This document shows positions 44,268-54,700 of a stretch of 64,000 nt of DNA, in pieces; within the stretch, counting starts at the first letter, position 1; every line of letters starts with the position of its first letter. The position numbers and the translations under genes were made by a program. The DNA is from Octadecabacter dasysiphoniae (lineage in GTDB: Bacteria > Pseudomonadota > Alphaproteobacteria > Rhodobacterales > Rhodobacteraceae), in NCBI RefSeq assembly GCF_021532615.1, contig NZ_JAKGAQ010000002.1:372001-436000 (forward strand), read 5' to 3'. The notes below the pieces were generated by a model. The model worked only from the letters and a program-made list of their open reading frames with translations, was not told where the DNA came from and made no database searches.

Positions 44268-44963
44268 ATGTTCAATAAACCAAATCGTCGGGTGGACCGT
44301 GTTTTTATTCACTGTTCCGCATCCGATCACGCCAACCATGACAATGTCGCAACGATGGATCGCTGGCACCGAGAGCGGGGCTGGTCTGGCGTCGGATATC
44401 ATCTGTTTATTCGCAAAGACGGCACGCTTGAAGCGGGGCGCGATCTTGAACGCGCGCCCGCCGCGCAATCCGGGCACAATCGCGGGTCCATCGCGATCTG
44501 CTTGCATGGCCTCAAGCTTGAGAAATTTACCACAGCCCAGTTCGACACCCTCAAATCGCTCAGCGTGCAGATTAACAATGCCTACAGCGGCGCGGTGACG
44601 TTTCACGGACATCGCGAAGTTGCAGCAAAGGCATGTCCGGTATTTGAGTATAAGGACGTTCTTGCGTTGAATGAATTTGGCCAATTGGGCCTGACGGGGG
44701 CAAACACAAAACCCCTGATTGCGGCCACGTCGTCGACAGATTCCAACAACATGCCCGTGCTGCGGCGCGGGGATCGCGGATCGGCGGTTGCACAGCTTCA
44801 GCGGCTTTTGATGATCAAGGACGATGGTATTTTCGGTCCGAAATCAGATGCAGAAGTGCGGGATTTTCAAACAACACAGGGGCTGGTGCGCGACGGTGTG
44901 GTCGGCAAAAACACATGGGCTGCGCTGATCGCCAATGATCGTGTGGTGCACGACGGCGGCTAA
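44268..44963 (+). CDS. N-acetylmuramoyl-L-alanine amidase with peptidoglycan-binding domain
   Basis: A 231-residue protein. The N-terminal amidase_2 domain (about 8-140) resembles T7 lysozyme-type enzymes, with likely zinc ligands H15 (FIHCSASD), His in FHGHREV and Cys in KACPVFE. The C-terminal PG_binding_1 domain (about 163-225) has GDRGSAVAQLQ and DGIFGPKSDAEVRDFQ. There is no signal peptide, so it behaves like a phage-type endolysin or a cytosolic recycling enzyme. The ribosome site is good (TAGGAGA). Its stop overlaps that of plsY in CTAA. Confidence 0.85.
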   Translation: MFNKPNRRVDRVFIHCSASDHANHDNVATMDRWHRERGWSGVGYHLFIRKDGTLEAGRDLERAPAAQSGHNRGSIAICLHGLKLEKFTTAQFDTLKSLSVQINNAYSGAVTFHGHREVAAKACPVFEYKDVLALNEFGQLGLTGANTKPLIAATSSTDSNNMPVLRRGDRGSAVAQLQRLLMIKDDGIFGPKSDAEVRDFQTTQGLVRDGVVGKNTWAALIANDRVVHDGG

Positions 44964-45568
44964 CCCTTTGATCCGATCTTACTTTCGGTTCTGTCGAACA
45001 AGCGGCGAATATTGCCTGCGTGGCGCCAGAAAATAAGGGCCGTCAGGAAGATGCACAGCATGTAAATTGTTGGCGATCCAAGGATATGACACCACAAGAC
45101 TGTTGATGCTGCCGCAACCAGTGCCGCAAGCGATGAATAGCGAAACACGGCCGCTGTGACCAACCACGTGAGGCAGGCAGCGATGCCAACTGGCCATGCC
45201 AACGCATACAGCAAGCCAAGGAATGTCGCGACGCCCTTGCCGCCCCGAAACTTGAGCCAGACCGGAAAGCAATGGCCCAGCATCACGCAAAACGCAGCGA
45301 GTTGGGCGGCATCCGGTCTTGCGTATTCAAGTGCCAGCAGGACAACAACCGCGCCCTTGCCGGCGTCCAACAGCAATGTCAGCACGGCAGCCTTTTTGGA
45401 CCCTGTGCGCAACACATTCGTCGCGCCGATATTACCCGACCCGATGTCGCGCAAGTTTCCGAGGCCCATCACACGCGCCAAGATCATACCGAAGGGGATC
45501 GACCCTACAATGTAGGCGATGACAGCCCAAAACAGATAGGTATCGATTGAACTTGCGATATCAGGCAT
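44960..45568 (-). CDS. plsY: glycerol-3-phosphate acyltransferase PlsY
   Basis: A 202-residue integral membrane enzyme with the three PlsY motifs: GSIPFGMI and SGNIGATNV, then GHCFPVWLKFRGGKGVAT. It acylates glycerol-3-phosphate using acyl-phosphate, the first step of phospholipid synthesis. Its start overlaps the end of pyrX by 8 bases, so it is coupled to the pyrB operon. Confidence 0.94.
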   Translation of the reverse strand: MPDIASSIDTYLFWAVIAYIVGSIPFGMILARVMGLGNLRDIGSGNIGATNVLRTGSKKAAVLTLLLDAGKGAVVVLLALEYARPDAAQLAAFCVMLGHCFPVWLKFRGGKGVATFLGLLYALAWPVGIAACLTWLVTAAVFRYSSLAALVAAASTVLWCHILGSPTIYMLCIFLTALIFWRHAGNIRRLFDRTESKIGSKG

Positions 45569-46829
45569 TGGCCAACACCTTTGTCTGGTTCACGCCGCCC
45601 ACATAGGTCGCGATGACGCGGCCCTGCAAAATCGCCCCGTCAAACGGCGTGTTCTTGGATTTGGAATGAAGGCTGAAGCGGTCCAATTTGTAGCTGGCAT
45701 CAGGATCAAACAGTACAAGGTCAGCAGGGGCGCCAATCGCCAGACGTCCGCAGCTCAGGCCAAGACGTTTGGCAGGATTAAGCGACAACGCACGAAACAG
45801 CGCGGGCAAATCCATGTGATCCGCATGAACCAACCGCAGCGCCGCCGGAAGCAATGTTTCCAGTGCAACTGCCCCTGATGCGGCTTCCTCATAGGGCAAT
45901 CGTTTGGATTCTTCATCCTGCGGGGTGTGCATAGACGAGATGACATCGATCACGCCCGAGGCCACGGCCTCAACCACGGCAAGCCTGTCGTCTTCGCTGC
46001 GCAGGGGCGGCTTGAGCTTAAAGAATGTACGGTAATCGGCGACGTCCATTTCATTTAGCGTCAAATGGTGAACGCCAACGCCGGCGGTGATGTCGACCCC
46101 GTTTGCTTTGGCACGTTCCAGCGCGGGCAGCGCGCGGGCGGTCGTGATCTGGTCTACGTGATAGGCTGCACCCGTCATTTCCAGCAGGGCAATATCACGG
46201 TCGATCCCCATACGTTCGGCCATAGGGGACACTCCGGACAACCCACGCAGGGTCGCGAATTTTCCCGATGTAACAGACCCGCCAGCCGACAGCCCCGGTT
46301 CTTGCACGTGGCCAATGACCAGCGCACCGCAGGATTTGGCATAAGTCAGCGCACGGCTGAATACTTTGGTATCGGTGATCACACGGTCACAATCAGTGAA
46401 GGCAACGGCCCCCGCATCCATCAAGAAGCCGATTTCAGTCATTTCGCGCCCCGCGCGTTCTTTGGTCAGGGCGGCCATTGGCAAAACATTGACGGCGGCA
46501 TCAATCGCTGCGCGTCGTTCGACGAATTCCAAAACTTCCGGTGTATCGATGGCAGGATCTGTATCGGGGCGCGTGACGATCGTGGTGATGCCACCTGCAA
46601 CGGCAGCACGACCCGCAGATGCGAAACTTTCTTTGTGACGTTCACCGGGTTCGGACACTTTAACGCCGATGTCTACGATACCGGGCGCGAGGCATTTGCC
46701 GCCGCACTCGATGACGTCGTCGGGCGTGCAGTGTTCGACGATCACGCCATCCGCAACGAACACGTCACCGATGGTATCGGTGCCCGTTTCGGGATCAATC
46801 AAGCGGGCGTTTTTAAAATGCGTCTTCAT
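45561..46829 (-). CDS. pyrX: dihydroorotase-like protein without metal ligands (PyrX type)
   Basis: A 422-residue amidohydrolase-fold protein of the dihydroorotase family. The catalytic HxH of active enzymes is replaced by G55/K57 (APGIVDIGVKVSEPG), and the late metal Asp of the SDHAPH block is lost (SSMHTPQD). It should therefore not hydrolyse dihydroorotate. In other bacteria such PyrC' subunits pair with PyrB as non-catalytic partners; pyrB is four genes upstream in the same operon. An active PyrC must be elsewhere. The start ATG 46829 has AAAGGA. Pipelines will label it pyrC. Confidence 0.85.
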   Translation of the reverse strand: MKTHFKNARLIDPETGTDTIGDVFVADGVIVEHCTPDDVIECGGKCLAPGIVDIGVKVSEPGERHKESFASAGRAAVAGGITTIVTRPDTDPAIDTPEVLEFVERRAAIDAAVNVLPMAALTKERAGREMTEIGFLMDAGAVAFTDCDRVITDTKVFSRALTYAKSCGALVIGHVQEPGLSAGGSVTSGKFATLRGLSGVSPMAERMGIDRDIALLEMTGAAYHVDQITTARALPALERAKANGVDITAGVGVHHLTLNEMDVADYRTFFKLKPPLRSEDDRLAVVEAVASGVIDVISSMHTPQDEESKRLPYEEAASGAVALETLLPAALRLVHADHMDLPALFRALSLNPAKRLGLSCGRLAIGAPADLVLFDPDASYKLDRFSLHSKSKNTPFDGAILQGRVIATYVGGVNQTKVLANA

Positions 46830-46870
46830 GAAATTCCTTTTGGCCAAGCGGGCCGTGTCCGTAAACCGTT

Positions 46871-47437
46871 TTAACCGGCAATCTTGATCATCACCCAAAC
46901 CAACGCGGCCATAACCAGTAATGCGATGGTCGCCACCCGTCCCCCCATGGCCGCATCCGATGGCTGTTTCTTCGGTGGGGTATCATCAACAGGCCCACGC
47001 GCGCTTTCGTCCGGCAAAGGTTCAAATGTAACGGGTGCGTTGTCTTGTCGAAATGTCGCGACATTGCCCAGCGGCCGTTCAGGCGTCAGCGTTTGTGCGA
47101 TGCCACCAAAGGCACGGCTGAACACCAAAACAACGGGGCCTGATACCGCACCAAGCAATTCAAGATATGGCGCGAGGTCCGCCTCAGATACGCCGTGCCC
47201 TGTGCTAAGATACTCAGCAAGACCAATCCCAGCGAGGTCGGCGATATCGAACGCCTCAATATGATCACCGTCCAAATGGGTGGCACCGAGCGCGTCAAGA
47301 AGCGGCCAAGGATCATCTGCCCCGATCCTGCCATCAACGGTGAAAATCTCAATATCAGTGCTGGGAACGTCGAGGGAATAGACACGGATCAGACCGTGTT
47401 CCTGCGCGGTTACCGTGTTCGGATCAATCTGTGTCAT
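46871..47437 (-). CDS. hypothetical protein with C-terminal membrane anchor
   Basis: A 188-residue protein. The soluble N-terminal part (about 1-150) is rich in acidic residues; a single hydrophobic segment (about 167-186, ATIALLVMAALVWVMIKIA) at the very end makes it a tail-anchored protein. The start is ATG 47437 behind AAGGGGAG, overlapping the end of the upstream gene by 14 bases. It lies between pyrB and pyrX; no family recognised. Confidence 0.6.
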   Translation of the reverse strand: MTQIDPNTVTAQEHGLIRVYSLDVPSTDIEIFTVDGRIGADDPWPLLDALGATHLDGDHIEAFDIADLAGIGLAEYLSTGHGVSEADLAPYLELLGAVSGPVVLVFSRAFGGIAQTLTPERPLGNVATFRQDNAPVTFEPLPDESARGPVDDTPPKKQPSDAAMGGRVATIALLVMAALVWVMIKIAG

Positions 47438-47852
47438 CACTCGCTCCCCTTGCGGTGTCGATGGCGGCTGCGAGCGTTTCACCGTCTGCCGCGTAATACA
47501 GCGGCAGCATCGCGCGATCCGCCCCGTGGCGCACCCCGACGACAACCGACCGGGCTTTGGTTTCAACCACATCTGCCAGATCAATCGCGGTGCCATCTTG
47601 CAGGATAATCCGGCGGTTCGTGATCCAAGCGCGGTGGCGGCCCAGTTTGAACCGTTCTTGCACCAACAGCATACAAGCCAAAAACAGCGGCAGCATAATC
47701 CAGAGGGTATCGGGGAAAACGAGGGCAAAGATGAGCGTAGGTACAAGGCTGACCAACAGCAAAAACACAGCGGCGCGCCGGAAGGTACGATGGCTTGGCA
47801 GATGGTCAAACACGATCACCTCGCCTTCGTTCAGGGGGGGCGCGTCGGTCAC
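47424..47852 (-). CDS. PH-domain-like membrane protein
   Basis: A 142-residue protein with two membrane helices (about 26-46 and 48-65) followed by a small beta-rich domain that resembles bacterial PH domains ([17 protein letters not shown]). It starts with GTG 47852 in the GTGA overlap with the pyrB stop. Function unknown; the position after pyrB is kept in Rhodobacterales. Confidence 0.65.
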   Translation of the reverse strand: MTDAPPLNEGEVIVFDHLPSHRTFRRAAVFLLLVSLVPTLIFALVFPDTLWIMLPLFLACMLLVQERFKLGRHRAWITNRRIILQDGTAIDLADVVETKARSVVVGVRHGADRAMLPLYYAADGETLAAAIDTARGASDDTD

Positions 47853-48811
47853 ACCATAACCCCGGCGGCGCGTGCCCCGCGTGCAGCCCGCAAATTGCGC
47901 GCCAATAAATCCATCGCGGCCATGCGGACGGCGACCCCCATTTCGACCTGTTCCTGGATCACGCTGCGGTTGATGTCATCCGCGATTGTGCCGTCAATTT
48001 CCACGCCGCGGTTCATCGGGCCGGGGTGCATCACGATGGCGTCTTCTTTGGCATGGGACAGTTTTTCGGCGTCCAATCCGTAGCGGTGGAAATATTCTCG
48101 TTCGGACGGGATGAAACCGCCATCCATGCGTTCTTTTTGAAGGCGCAACATCATGACAACATCGACATCTTCCAGTCCTTCGCGCATGTCGTGAAACACC
48201 TCAACGCCGAGGTCTTCGACACCGCTGGGCAGCAACGTCGGCGGGCCAACGAGGCGCACGCGGTTTTCCATTTTACCGAGCAACATGATGTTGGAGCGTG
48301 CCACACGGCTGTGCGCCACATCACCACAGATCGCGATGGACAGGCGATGCAAACGCCCCTTGGCACGCCGTATCGTCAAGGCATCAAGCAAGGCTTGCGT
48401 GGGGTGTTCGTGACGACCGTCGCCCGCGTTCAGCACCGCGCAATTCACCTTTTGGGCCAGCAAATCCACGGCCCCGGAATGAGGGTGGCGCACGACCAAT
48501 AGATCGGGCCGCATCGCGTTCAGCGTCAGCGCTGTGTCGATCAGGGTTTCACCCTTTTTGATCGAGCTGGCCTGCATCGCCATGTTCATCACGTCAGCGC
48601 CAAGGCGTTTACCCGCGATCTCAAAACTCGCCTGTGTGCGGGTCGAATTCTCGAAGAACATGTTGATCTGGGTCAGGCCTTCAAGGACATCGCGGTGCGC
48701 GCGGCCTTTGCGGTTATCCTCGGCGTATTTATCCGCAAGGTCGAGAAGACTGGTTATTTCAGACGGGTGGAGGTGTTCGATCCCAAGCAGGTGTTGCGCG
48801 CGAAATGTCAT
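47849..48811 (-). CDS. pyrB: aspartate carbamoyltransferase catalytic subunit
   Basis: A 320-residue carbamoyltransferase with the carbamoyl-phosphate site [20 protein letters not shown] and the [11 protein letters not shown] loop. It forms carbamoyl-aspartate in pyrimidine synthesis. ATG 48811 (CGGAGG upstream) gives the expected N-terminus ([11 protein letters not shown]). First gene of pyrB-(two membrane proteins)-pyrX-plsY; the PyrX protein is the likely non-catalytic partner of this class of enzyme. Confidence 0.95.
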   Translation of the reverse strand: MTFRAQHLLGIEHLHPSEITSLLDLADKYAEDNRKGRAHRDVLEGLTQINMFFENSTRTQASFEIAGKRLGADVMNMAMQASSIKKGETLIDTALTLNAMRPDLLVVRHPHSGAVDLLAQKVNCAVLNAGDGRHEHPTQALLDALTIRRAKGRLHRLSIAICGDVAHSRVARSNIMLLGKMENRVRLVGPPTLLPSGVEDLGVEVFHDMREGLEDVDVVMMLRLQKERMDGGFIPSEREYFHRYGLDAEKLSHAKEDAIVMHPGPMNRGVEIDGTIADDINRSVIQEQVEMGVAVRMAAMDLLARNLRAARGARAAGVMV

Positions 48812-48908
48812 GGGACCTCCGGTTTGACTAACGGCGCTTATATGGATGCAGCGACGGGTCGGCAAGATCAGCGCGTGAACTCCGCACGAGGGCGCGGTAA
48901 GATGGCGC

Positions 48909-49688
48909 ATGGAATCGGCAACAGAATTTTGGGGCGCGAAGGCAGCCCTCGACTGGCAAGTCGAAATGGGCGCGGATGAGGCCATCTGCGACGCCCCGAT
49001 TGACTGCTATGCGCTTGATGCCAAAAAGCCCGTTCCAAAGGCCGTCGCGGTCGAAAACGCGACACCCGGCATTCCCGAACCTGTCGAAGTTGACGCTGTC
49101 GCGGTGGCCAAGGACGCTGCCGCTGCCGCGCAAGACCTCGATGGATTGCGCGCTGCGATGTTAGCGTTTGAACACTGCGCGCTAAAGGCTGGTGCGCGCA
49201 ATATGGTGTTCGCGGGTGGGGCGGTGGGCGCCGACGTTATGATCATTTCAGATGCACCGGACCGCGAAGAAGACAAAGCAGGCGCGATGTTTGTGGGCCG
49301 ATCCGGTGTGCTGTTGGATAAAATGTTGGGTGCAATCGGTATGGGGCGCAGCGGTGAAGCACCCGTCTACATCGTGCCCGCCTGCCCTTGGAACCCGCCA
49401 CAAAACCGCGAACCCAATGCAGCGGAACTGGCTATGTTGCGCCCGTTTCTAGAACGCCACATTGCGCTGGCCGCACCCAAAGTGCTGGTCTTGATGGGCA
49501 ATGGCCCGTGTCAGGCATTGCTGGGCAAAAACGGTATGACACGCCTGCGCGGCGGTTGGACAGACGCGGCAGACCTTCCCGCGATCCCGATGTTCGCCCC
49601 GTCCTATTTGTTGCAAAATGGGTCGGCAAAACGCGATGCATGGGCAGACCTTTTGTCCCTTAAATCCCGCCTGAAAGGCCTGTCATGA
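48909..49688 (+). CDS. family-4-like uracil-DNA glycosylase with altered motifs
   Basis: A 259-residue protein with an unusual acidic N-terminal extension (about 85 residues) and a C-terminal UDG domain ([28 protein letters not shown]). The first active-site motif reads SDAPDREED where GE(A/G)PG is usual, the second reads FAPSYLL where FHPSYLL is usual, and at least two of the four cluster cysteines of classic family 4 are missing. It may still bind DNA or have a changed activity. Divergent from pyrB (97 bases) and coupled to moaB by ATGA. Confidence 0.8.
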   Translation: MESATEFWGAKAALDWQVEMGADEAICDAPIDCYALDAKKPVPKAVAVENATPGIPEPVEVDAVAVAKDAAAAAQDLDGLRAAMLAFEHCALKAGARNMVFAGGAVGADVMIISDAPDREEDKAGAMFVGRSGVLLDKMLGAIGMGRSGEAPVYIVPACPWNPPQNREPNAAELAMLRPFLERHIALAAPKVLVLMGNGPCQALLGKNGMTRLRGGWTDAADLPAIPMFAPSYLLQNGSAKRDAWADLLSLKSRLKGLS

Positions 49689-50224
49689 CCATTGGTGACA
49701 CCCGTGAATTCATCCCCGTACGGATCGCGATCCTGAGCGTGAGCGACACCCGTGGGATCGACGAAGACCGGTCGGGCCAAACTTTGGTGGACCGGTTGAC
49801 AGACGCCGGCCACATCCTTGCAGATCGAAAAATCCTGCGCGACGAGAGGGCCGATATCGCGGACCAGTTGCGCACATGGTGTGGCGACGAAAATATTGAC
49901 GTGATCCTGACGACGGGCGGCACTGGCCTGACAGGGCGCGATGTGACCGTGGAAGCCCACCGCGACGTCTATGAAAAAGAGATCGACGCTTTTGGAACGG
50001 TTTTCACCATCGTTTCAATGAACAAGATCGGAACCAGCGCTGTTCAAAGCCGCGCGACAGGTGGGGTGGCCAATGGCACCTATCTGTTTGCCCTGCCCGG
50101 CAGCACGGGTGCCTGCAAGGACGCTTGGGACGAAATTTTAGTCAAACAGTTGGATTATCGCCACCAACCCTGCAATTTCGTTGAGATTTTACCACGCTTG
50201 GATGAAGGCAAACGGCGGAAATAG
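49685..50224 (+). CDS. moaB: molybdenum cofactor biosynthesis protein B
   Basis: A 179-residue MoaB/MogA-fold protein with the molybdopterin-binding TTGGTGLTGRDVT loop and the LPGSTGAC segment. It is thought to adenylylate molybdopterin, and the fold is secure, but exact activity varies within the family. It overlaps the UDG-like gene by ATGA, an arrangement common in Rhodobacterales. Confidence 0.9.
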   Translation: MTIGDTREFIPVRIAILSVSDTRGIDEDRSGQTLVDRLTDAGHILADRKILRDERADIADQLRTWCGDENIDVILTTGGTGLTGRDVTVEAHRDVYEKEIDAFGTVFTIVSMNKIGTSAVQSRATGGVANGTYLFALPGSTGACKDAWDEILVKQLDYRHQPCNFVEILPRLDEGKRRK

Positions 50225-50261
50225 TGATCCGTCATGCGACATCTAACGTAATTCATAAGAC

Positions 50262-50275
50262 TGCCGCATGCGGCA
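50262..50275. promoter_or_regulatory. perfect 14-bp palindrome before the RND efflux genes
   Basis: TGCCGCATGCGGCA is a perfect palindrome 40 bases before the adaptor start. A run of T (50286-50291) follows 10 bases later, too far for a strong terminator. It is either an operator for the efflux operon or a weak terminator for moaB. Confidence 0.4.
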
Positions 50276-50315
50276 AACGCGACCGTTTTTTGGGACCCCG
50301 AATTAGGATTAAGTC

Positions 50316-51773
50316 ATGCAGTTTTTAAGACGAAGCCTCGTCGGGGTATTTTTGCTGGCCGTAACGCTGTCTTTATTCGCATGGGCTGGAAATACTGTTC
50401 GCCTCGCGGTGCAAGAGCGCCTGAACGCCGAACCGCGCAGTTTCCCGCAACGTGAACGGATTTTATCCGTCAACGTCGTGACGGTGACACCGAGGATGAT
50501 CGAACCGGAATTGACCGCCTTCGGAGAGCTGAACAGCACCAACACCTTTGCGCTGCGGGCGTTGACGGGCGGTACTGTTCTTGAGGTATCGCCAAACTTT
50601 GTCGATGGCGGACGGGTGGAAATGGGTGAATTGCTGGTCAGGATTGATCCACGCGATGCGCAATCTGACCGTGACCGTCTTGTTGCCGACCTGCGCGACG
50701 CCGAAGCCGAAGTGCGCGACGCCGACCGCGCTTTGATCCTTGAGCGCGATGAGCTGGCCGCGGCACAGGCACAGGCAAATTTACGCACGCAGGCGCTGAC
50801 CCGCCAACAGGATCTGGCGGATCGCGGGGTTGGCACCGCCGCTGCAATTGAAACCGTTGAACTGGCGCTGTCGGCCGCCAATCAGGCCGTATTGTCGCGT
50901 CGTCAGTCCGAAGCCTCAGCACAAGCGCGTTTGGATCAGGCGGCCACCCAACTGGATCGTGCGCGCCTGAACCTTGCGGATGCAAATCGTGCGCTGGCGG
51001 ATACTGAAATTACCGCGCCATTTGGCGGCACTATGTCTGATGTTAACATTGCCCAAGGGCTGCGCGTAACAGCGAACGAACAGCTGGGTGAATTGATCGA
51101 CAAGGACAATCTTGAGGTGTCGTTTCGCCTGTCCACGGCGCAATACGCGCGCCTGACGGGTGACGACGGCGGGCTTATGTCTGCCCCCGTCACCGTTGAG
51201 CTTGAGGCGCAGGGATTGACCCTGACTGCATCCGGCCAGATCACCCGCGAAAGTGCGAGCGTTGGCGAAGGTCAGACAGGTCGTTTGCTGTTTGCCCGTC
51301 TTGATGACGCGTCCGGCCTGCGCGCCGGGGATTTCGTGACGATCCGTGTGACCGAACCTGCCCTGCGCGGTGTCGCCTTGGTCCCTGCGACCGCAATCGC
51401 AGCCGATGATACGGCACTTGTGTTGGACGCTGAAAACCGCCTGTCCGAAGTCGCCGTAGAGCTTTTGCGCCGTCAGGGAAATGATGTCATCATTCGCGCA
51501 CCCGAGCTTGACGGGCGACTGATTGTAGCCGAACGCTCTCCGTTGTTGGGGGCCGGAATTGCGGTGCAACCGATTGATCCAGACGCTGCCGCTGTTGTTC
51601 CAGAACCGCCCGAGATGCTGACGCTTGATCCAGAACGGCGCGCGCGATTGGTCGCGTATGTCGAAGGATCGCGGATGCCACCGCCCGTCAAATCCCGCAT
51701 CATTGGCCAGTTGGAACAAGACGAAGTGCCTGCCGATGTGGTCAATGACCTCGAAGCGCGGATGGGAACCTAG
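50316..51773 (+). CDS. RND efflux periplasmic adaptor (MFP)
   Basis: A 485-residue membrane-fusion protein. An N-terminal anchor (about 8-28) is followed by a lipoyl-like half (AFGELNSTNTFALRA), an alpha-helical hairpin with heptad character (about 120-225), the second lipoyl half (TEITAPFGGTMSD, about 230-245) and a beta-barrel. The C-terminal extension (about 440-485) is longer than in AcrA. It links the RND pump to an outer-membrane channel. Three bases separate it from the pump gene. Confidence 0.88.
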   Translation: MQFLRRSLVGVFLLAVTLSLFAWAGNTVRLAVQERLNAEPRSFPQRERILSVNVVTVTPRMIEPELTAFGELNSTNTFALRALTGGTVLEVSPNFVDGGRVEMGELLVRIDPRDAQSDRDRLVADLRDAEAEVRDADRALILERDELAAAQAQANLRTQALTRQQDLADRGVGTAAAIETVELALSAANQAVLSRRQSEASAQARLDQAATQLDRARLNLADANRALADTEITAPFGGTMSDVNIAQGLRVTANEQLGELIDKDNLEVSFRLSTAQYARLTGDDGGLMSAPVTVELEAQGLTLTASGQITRESASVGEGQTGRLLFARLDDASGLRAGDFVTIRVTEPALRGVALVPATAIAADDTALVLDAENRLSEVAVELLRRQGNDVIIRAPELDGRLIVAERSPLLGAGIAVQPIDPDAAAVVPEPPEMLTLDPERRARLVAYVEGSRMPPPVKSRIIGQLEQDEVPADVVNDLEARMGT

Positions 51774-51776
51774 ATC

Positions 51777-54700
51777 ATGAATCCCAGCGGTATTCTGTCT
51801 TATCTTACGCGCCACCGCACAGCGGCGAACCTGTTGATGGTCATCATGTTGGCCGCCGGTTTGTTCGCTTATCCGAAGATGCGCGCACAGTTTTTCCCCG
51901 ATGTGATCGTAGACAATGTGACAGTATCGGTTGCGTGGTCCGGTGCGGGCGCAGAAGACGTTGATGATGCGATTATCCAAGTGCTGCAACCCGCACTGCT
52001 GGGCGTGGAAGGCGTGACCAACACATCATCCACATCATCCGAAGGGTCCGCACGCATCAGCATGGAGTTCGAGCCCGGTTGGGACATGGCCAAGGCGACA
52101 GAGGATGTGCAATTGGCCGTTGATGCAACGTCCAATCTGCCCGAAGACGCGGAAGACCCGAACGTGCGGCGCGGGCAATGGTCAGACCGCGTGACGGACG
52201 TGGTGATAACCGGACCCGTGGCGCCTGAACAATTGGGCCGCTTTGCCGATGAATTTACGGTGCGTTTGTTTGCACAAGGCGTAACACGGACAACCATTCG
52301 CGGGGTCGCGGCACCCTCAACGATCATCGAAGTTCCGTCGCTTGCGCTAATTCAATACGACATCACGATGGCCGAAATTTCTGACGCAATTGCGCAAGAG
52401 GTGAACGCAGATCCAGCTGGCGATGTTTCTGGTGCTGCGCGCGTGCGTACAGGTGTCGAAAAACGCACGGCTGATGAAATCGAAGCGATTGTTCTGCGCA
52501 CGGACGCCAATGGCGCAGCGCTGACGATTGGTGACGTCGCACGGGTATTTACCGAAGGCGTTGATCGCGCCCGCGCCTATTTTGTCGGCACGGATTCAGC
52601 CATCACGATCCGCGTTGATCGTGCGGCCACAGGTGATGCGATTAAAGTGCAAGCAACCGTTGAGGAAGTCGCGCAGGCCTATGCCGCCACCTTACCCGCT
52701 GGCACAAGTATTGATCTTATCCGCGCACGCGCCGAACTGATTACAGGCCGTTTGAACATTCTTTACGAAAACGCGCTGCTGGGCCTCGCGTTGGTTGTGG
52801 CCCTTTTGTTCATGTTCCTGAATGCGCGCACGGCGTTCTGGGTTGCCGCTGGCATTCCGGTTGCCATGGGCGGTGCGATTGCGCTGATGTATGCCGCTGG
52901 ACTGACCATCAATATGATTTCTTTGTTCGGCCTGATCATCACCTTGGGCATTGTGGTCGACGATGCGATTGTCGTTGGCGAACACGCCGATTATCGCCAT
53001 CGAAAACTTGGCGAAAGCCCAGCACAAGCCGCTGAAAATGCGGCCAAAAAGATGTTCAGCCCGGTGTTTTCCGCCACTCTTACGACGATCATTGCCTTCT
53101 TTGCGCTGGTTTTGGTTGGCGGACGGTTCGGTGATTTGATCGCTGATATCCCGTTTACCGTCATCGTTGTTCTAATCGCATCGCTGATCGAATGCTTTCT
53201 GATCCTGCCGCATCACATGTACAAAGCCTTGGCCGCAAGCAGTGGCGACAAATGGTATGACGCGCCATCGCGGGTTGTGAACCGTGGGTTTGACTGGGTC
53301 AAAGAAACGCTGTTCCGCCCGTTCATGGCGGGTGTCATCTGGGCGCGCTATCCTGTGATCGCGATTGCCTTGTTGTTGTTGGCCGTGCAGGCGGGATCAT
53401 TGATCCGTGGCGACGTGCAATGGCGGTTCTTTAACGCCCCCGAACAAGGCAGTGTCACAGGCAATTTCGCGATGCTGCCCGGTGCCACACGCCAAGATAC
53501 GCTTGAGATGATGCAATCATTGCAAGACGTGACAGAGGCGTTGGGTCTTGAATACGAGGAACGCTATAGCGCGAACCCCGTTGATTACGCCATCGCAGAA
53601 GTGGGCGGTAATTCGGGCCGTGGTATTGCAGGCGCAGACACCAAAGATGCGGACCAATTGGGCGCGATTGCCATTGAATTGATCGATGCGGACAGCCGCC
53701 CCTATTCCAGCTTCGCCTTCGTGGCTGAATTGCAGGATCGTGTGATCCGCCACCCGATGGTCGAAACGGTGTCGTTTCGCAGTTGGGGCAGCGGGCCCGG
53801 CGGTGACGATATTGACGTGCAATTGTTCGGCGCGAATTCTGAAATCCTGAAGGCTGCCGCAGAAGCGCTTAAGACTGAGCTTGAGCAATTCGGAGAGGTT
53901 TCGGCGGTTGAGGATTCCCTGTCTTATGACAAAGAAGAACTGATCCTTGAACTCACGCCACAAGGCCAAGCGCTCGGGTTCACGATTGATGGTTTGGGTC
54001 GCGTTCTGCGCAATCGTTTGGGCGGGATTGAAGCCGCCACATATCCGGACGGCCCACGGTCTGCGACGATTCGTGTTGAGCTTCCCTCAGGAGAGCTGAC
54101 GGCAGATTTCATCGATCGCACACAGATGCGCGCGGCGTCCGGTGCTTATGTGCCGCTTGCGGACATTGTAACTGTGCAATCGCGCACTGGGTTTTCGACA
54201 GTACAGCGTGAAAATGGTGTGCAGTTGATTTCGGTTACGGGCGACCTCACGGACGATGACGCAGATCGCGCCGCAGAAATCCAGACCCTGATCCAAGAAG
54301 ACATCCTGCCCCGCATTGAGGCCGCGTTCAGTGTTTCGACGTCTTTGTCAGGCCTGAGCGAACAAGAGGATGAATTCCTCAATGATGCGCGCGTCGGTCT
54401 GATCTTTTGCCTTACCGGGATTTTCCTTGTGCTGGCGTGGATTTTCCAAAGCTGGTCGCGCCCTATTGTCGTCATGGCGATCATCCCGTTTGGCCTGATT
54501 GGCACAATCTACGGGCATGCCGTGTGGGAAATTCCGATGTCAATTTTCACGGTTGTCGGGCTGTTGGGAATGACGGGCATTATCATCAACGATTCAATCG
54601 TATTGGTAAAAACAATCGATGAATACGCCGAAACCCGCGCGCTGATCCCTGCGATCATCGATGGTGTAAGTGATCGTTTGCGCCCTGTTTTGTTAACGAC

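Noticed and set aside
50916..51989. A 357-codon minus-strand frame opposite the RND genes
   Set aside because: No motif or ribosome site, and it spans the junction of two good genes on the other strand.
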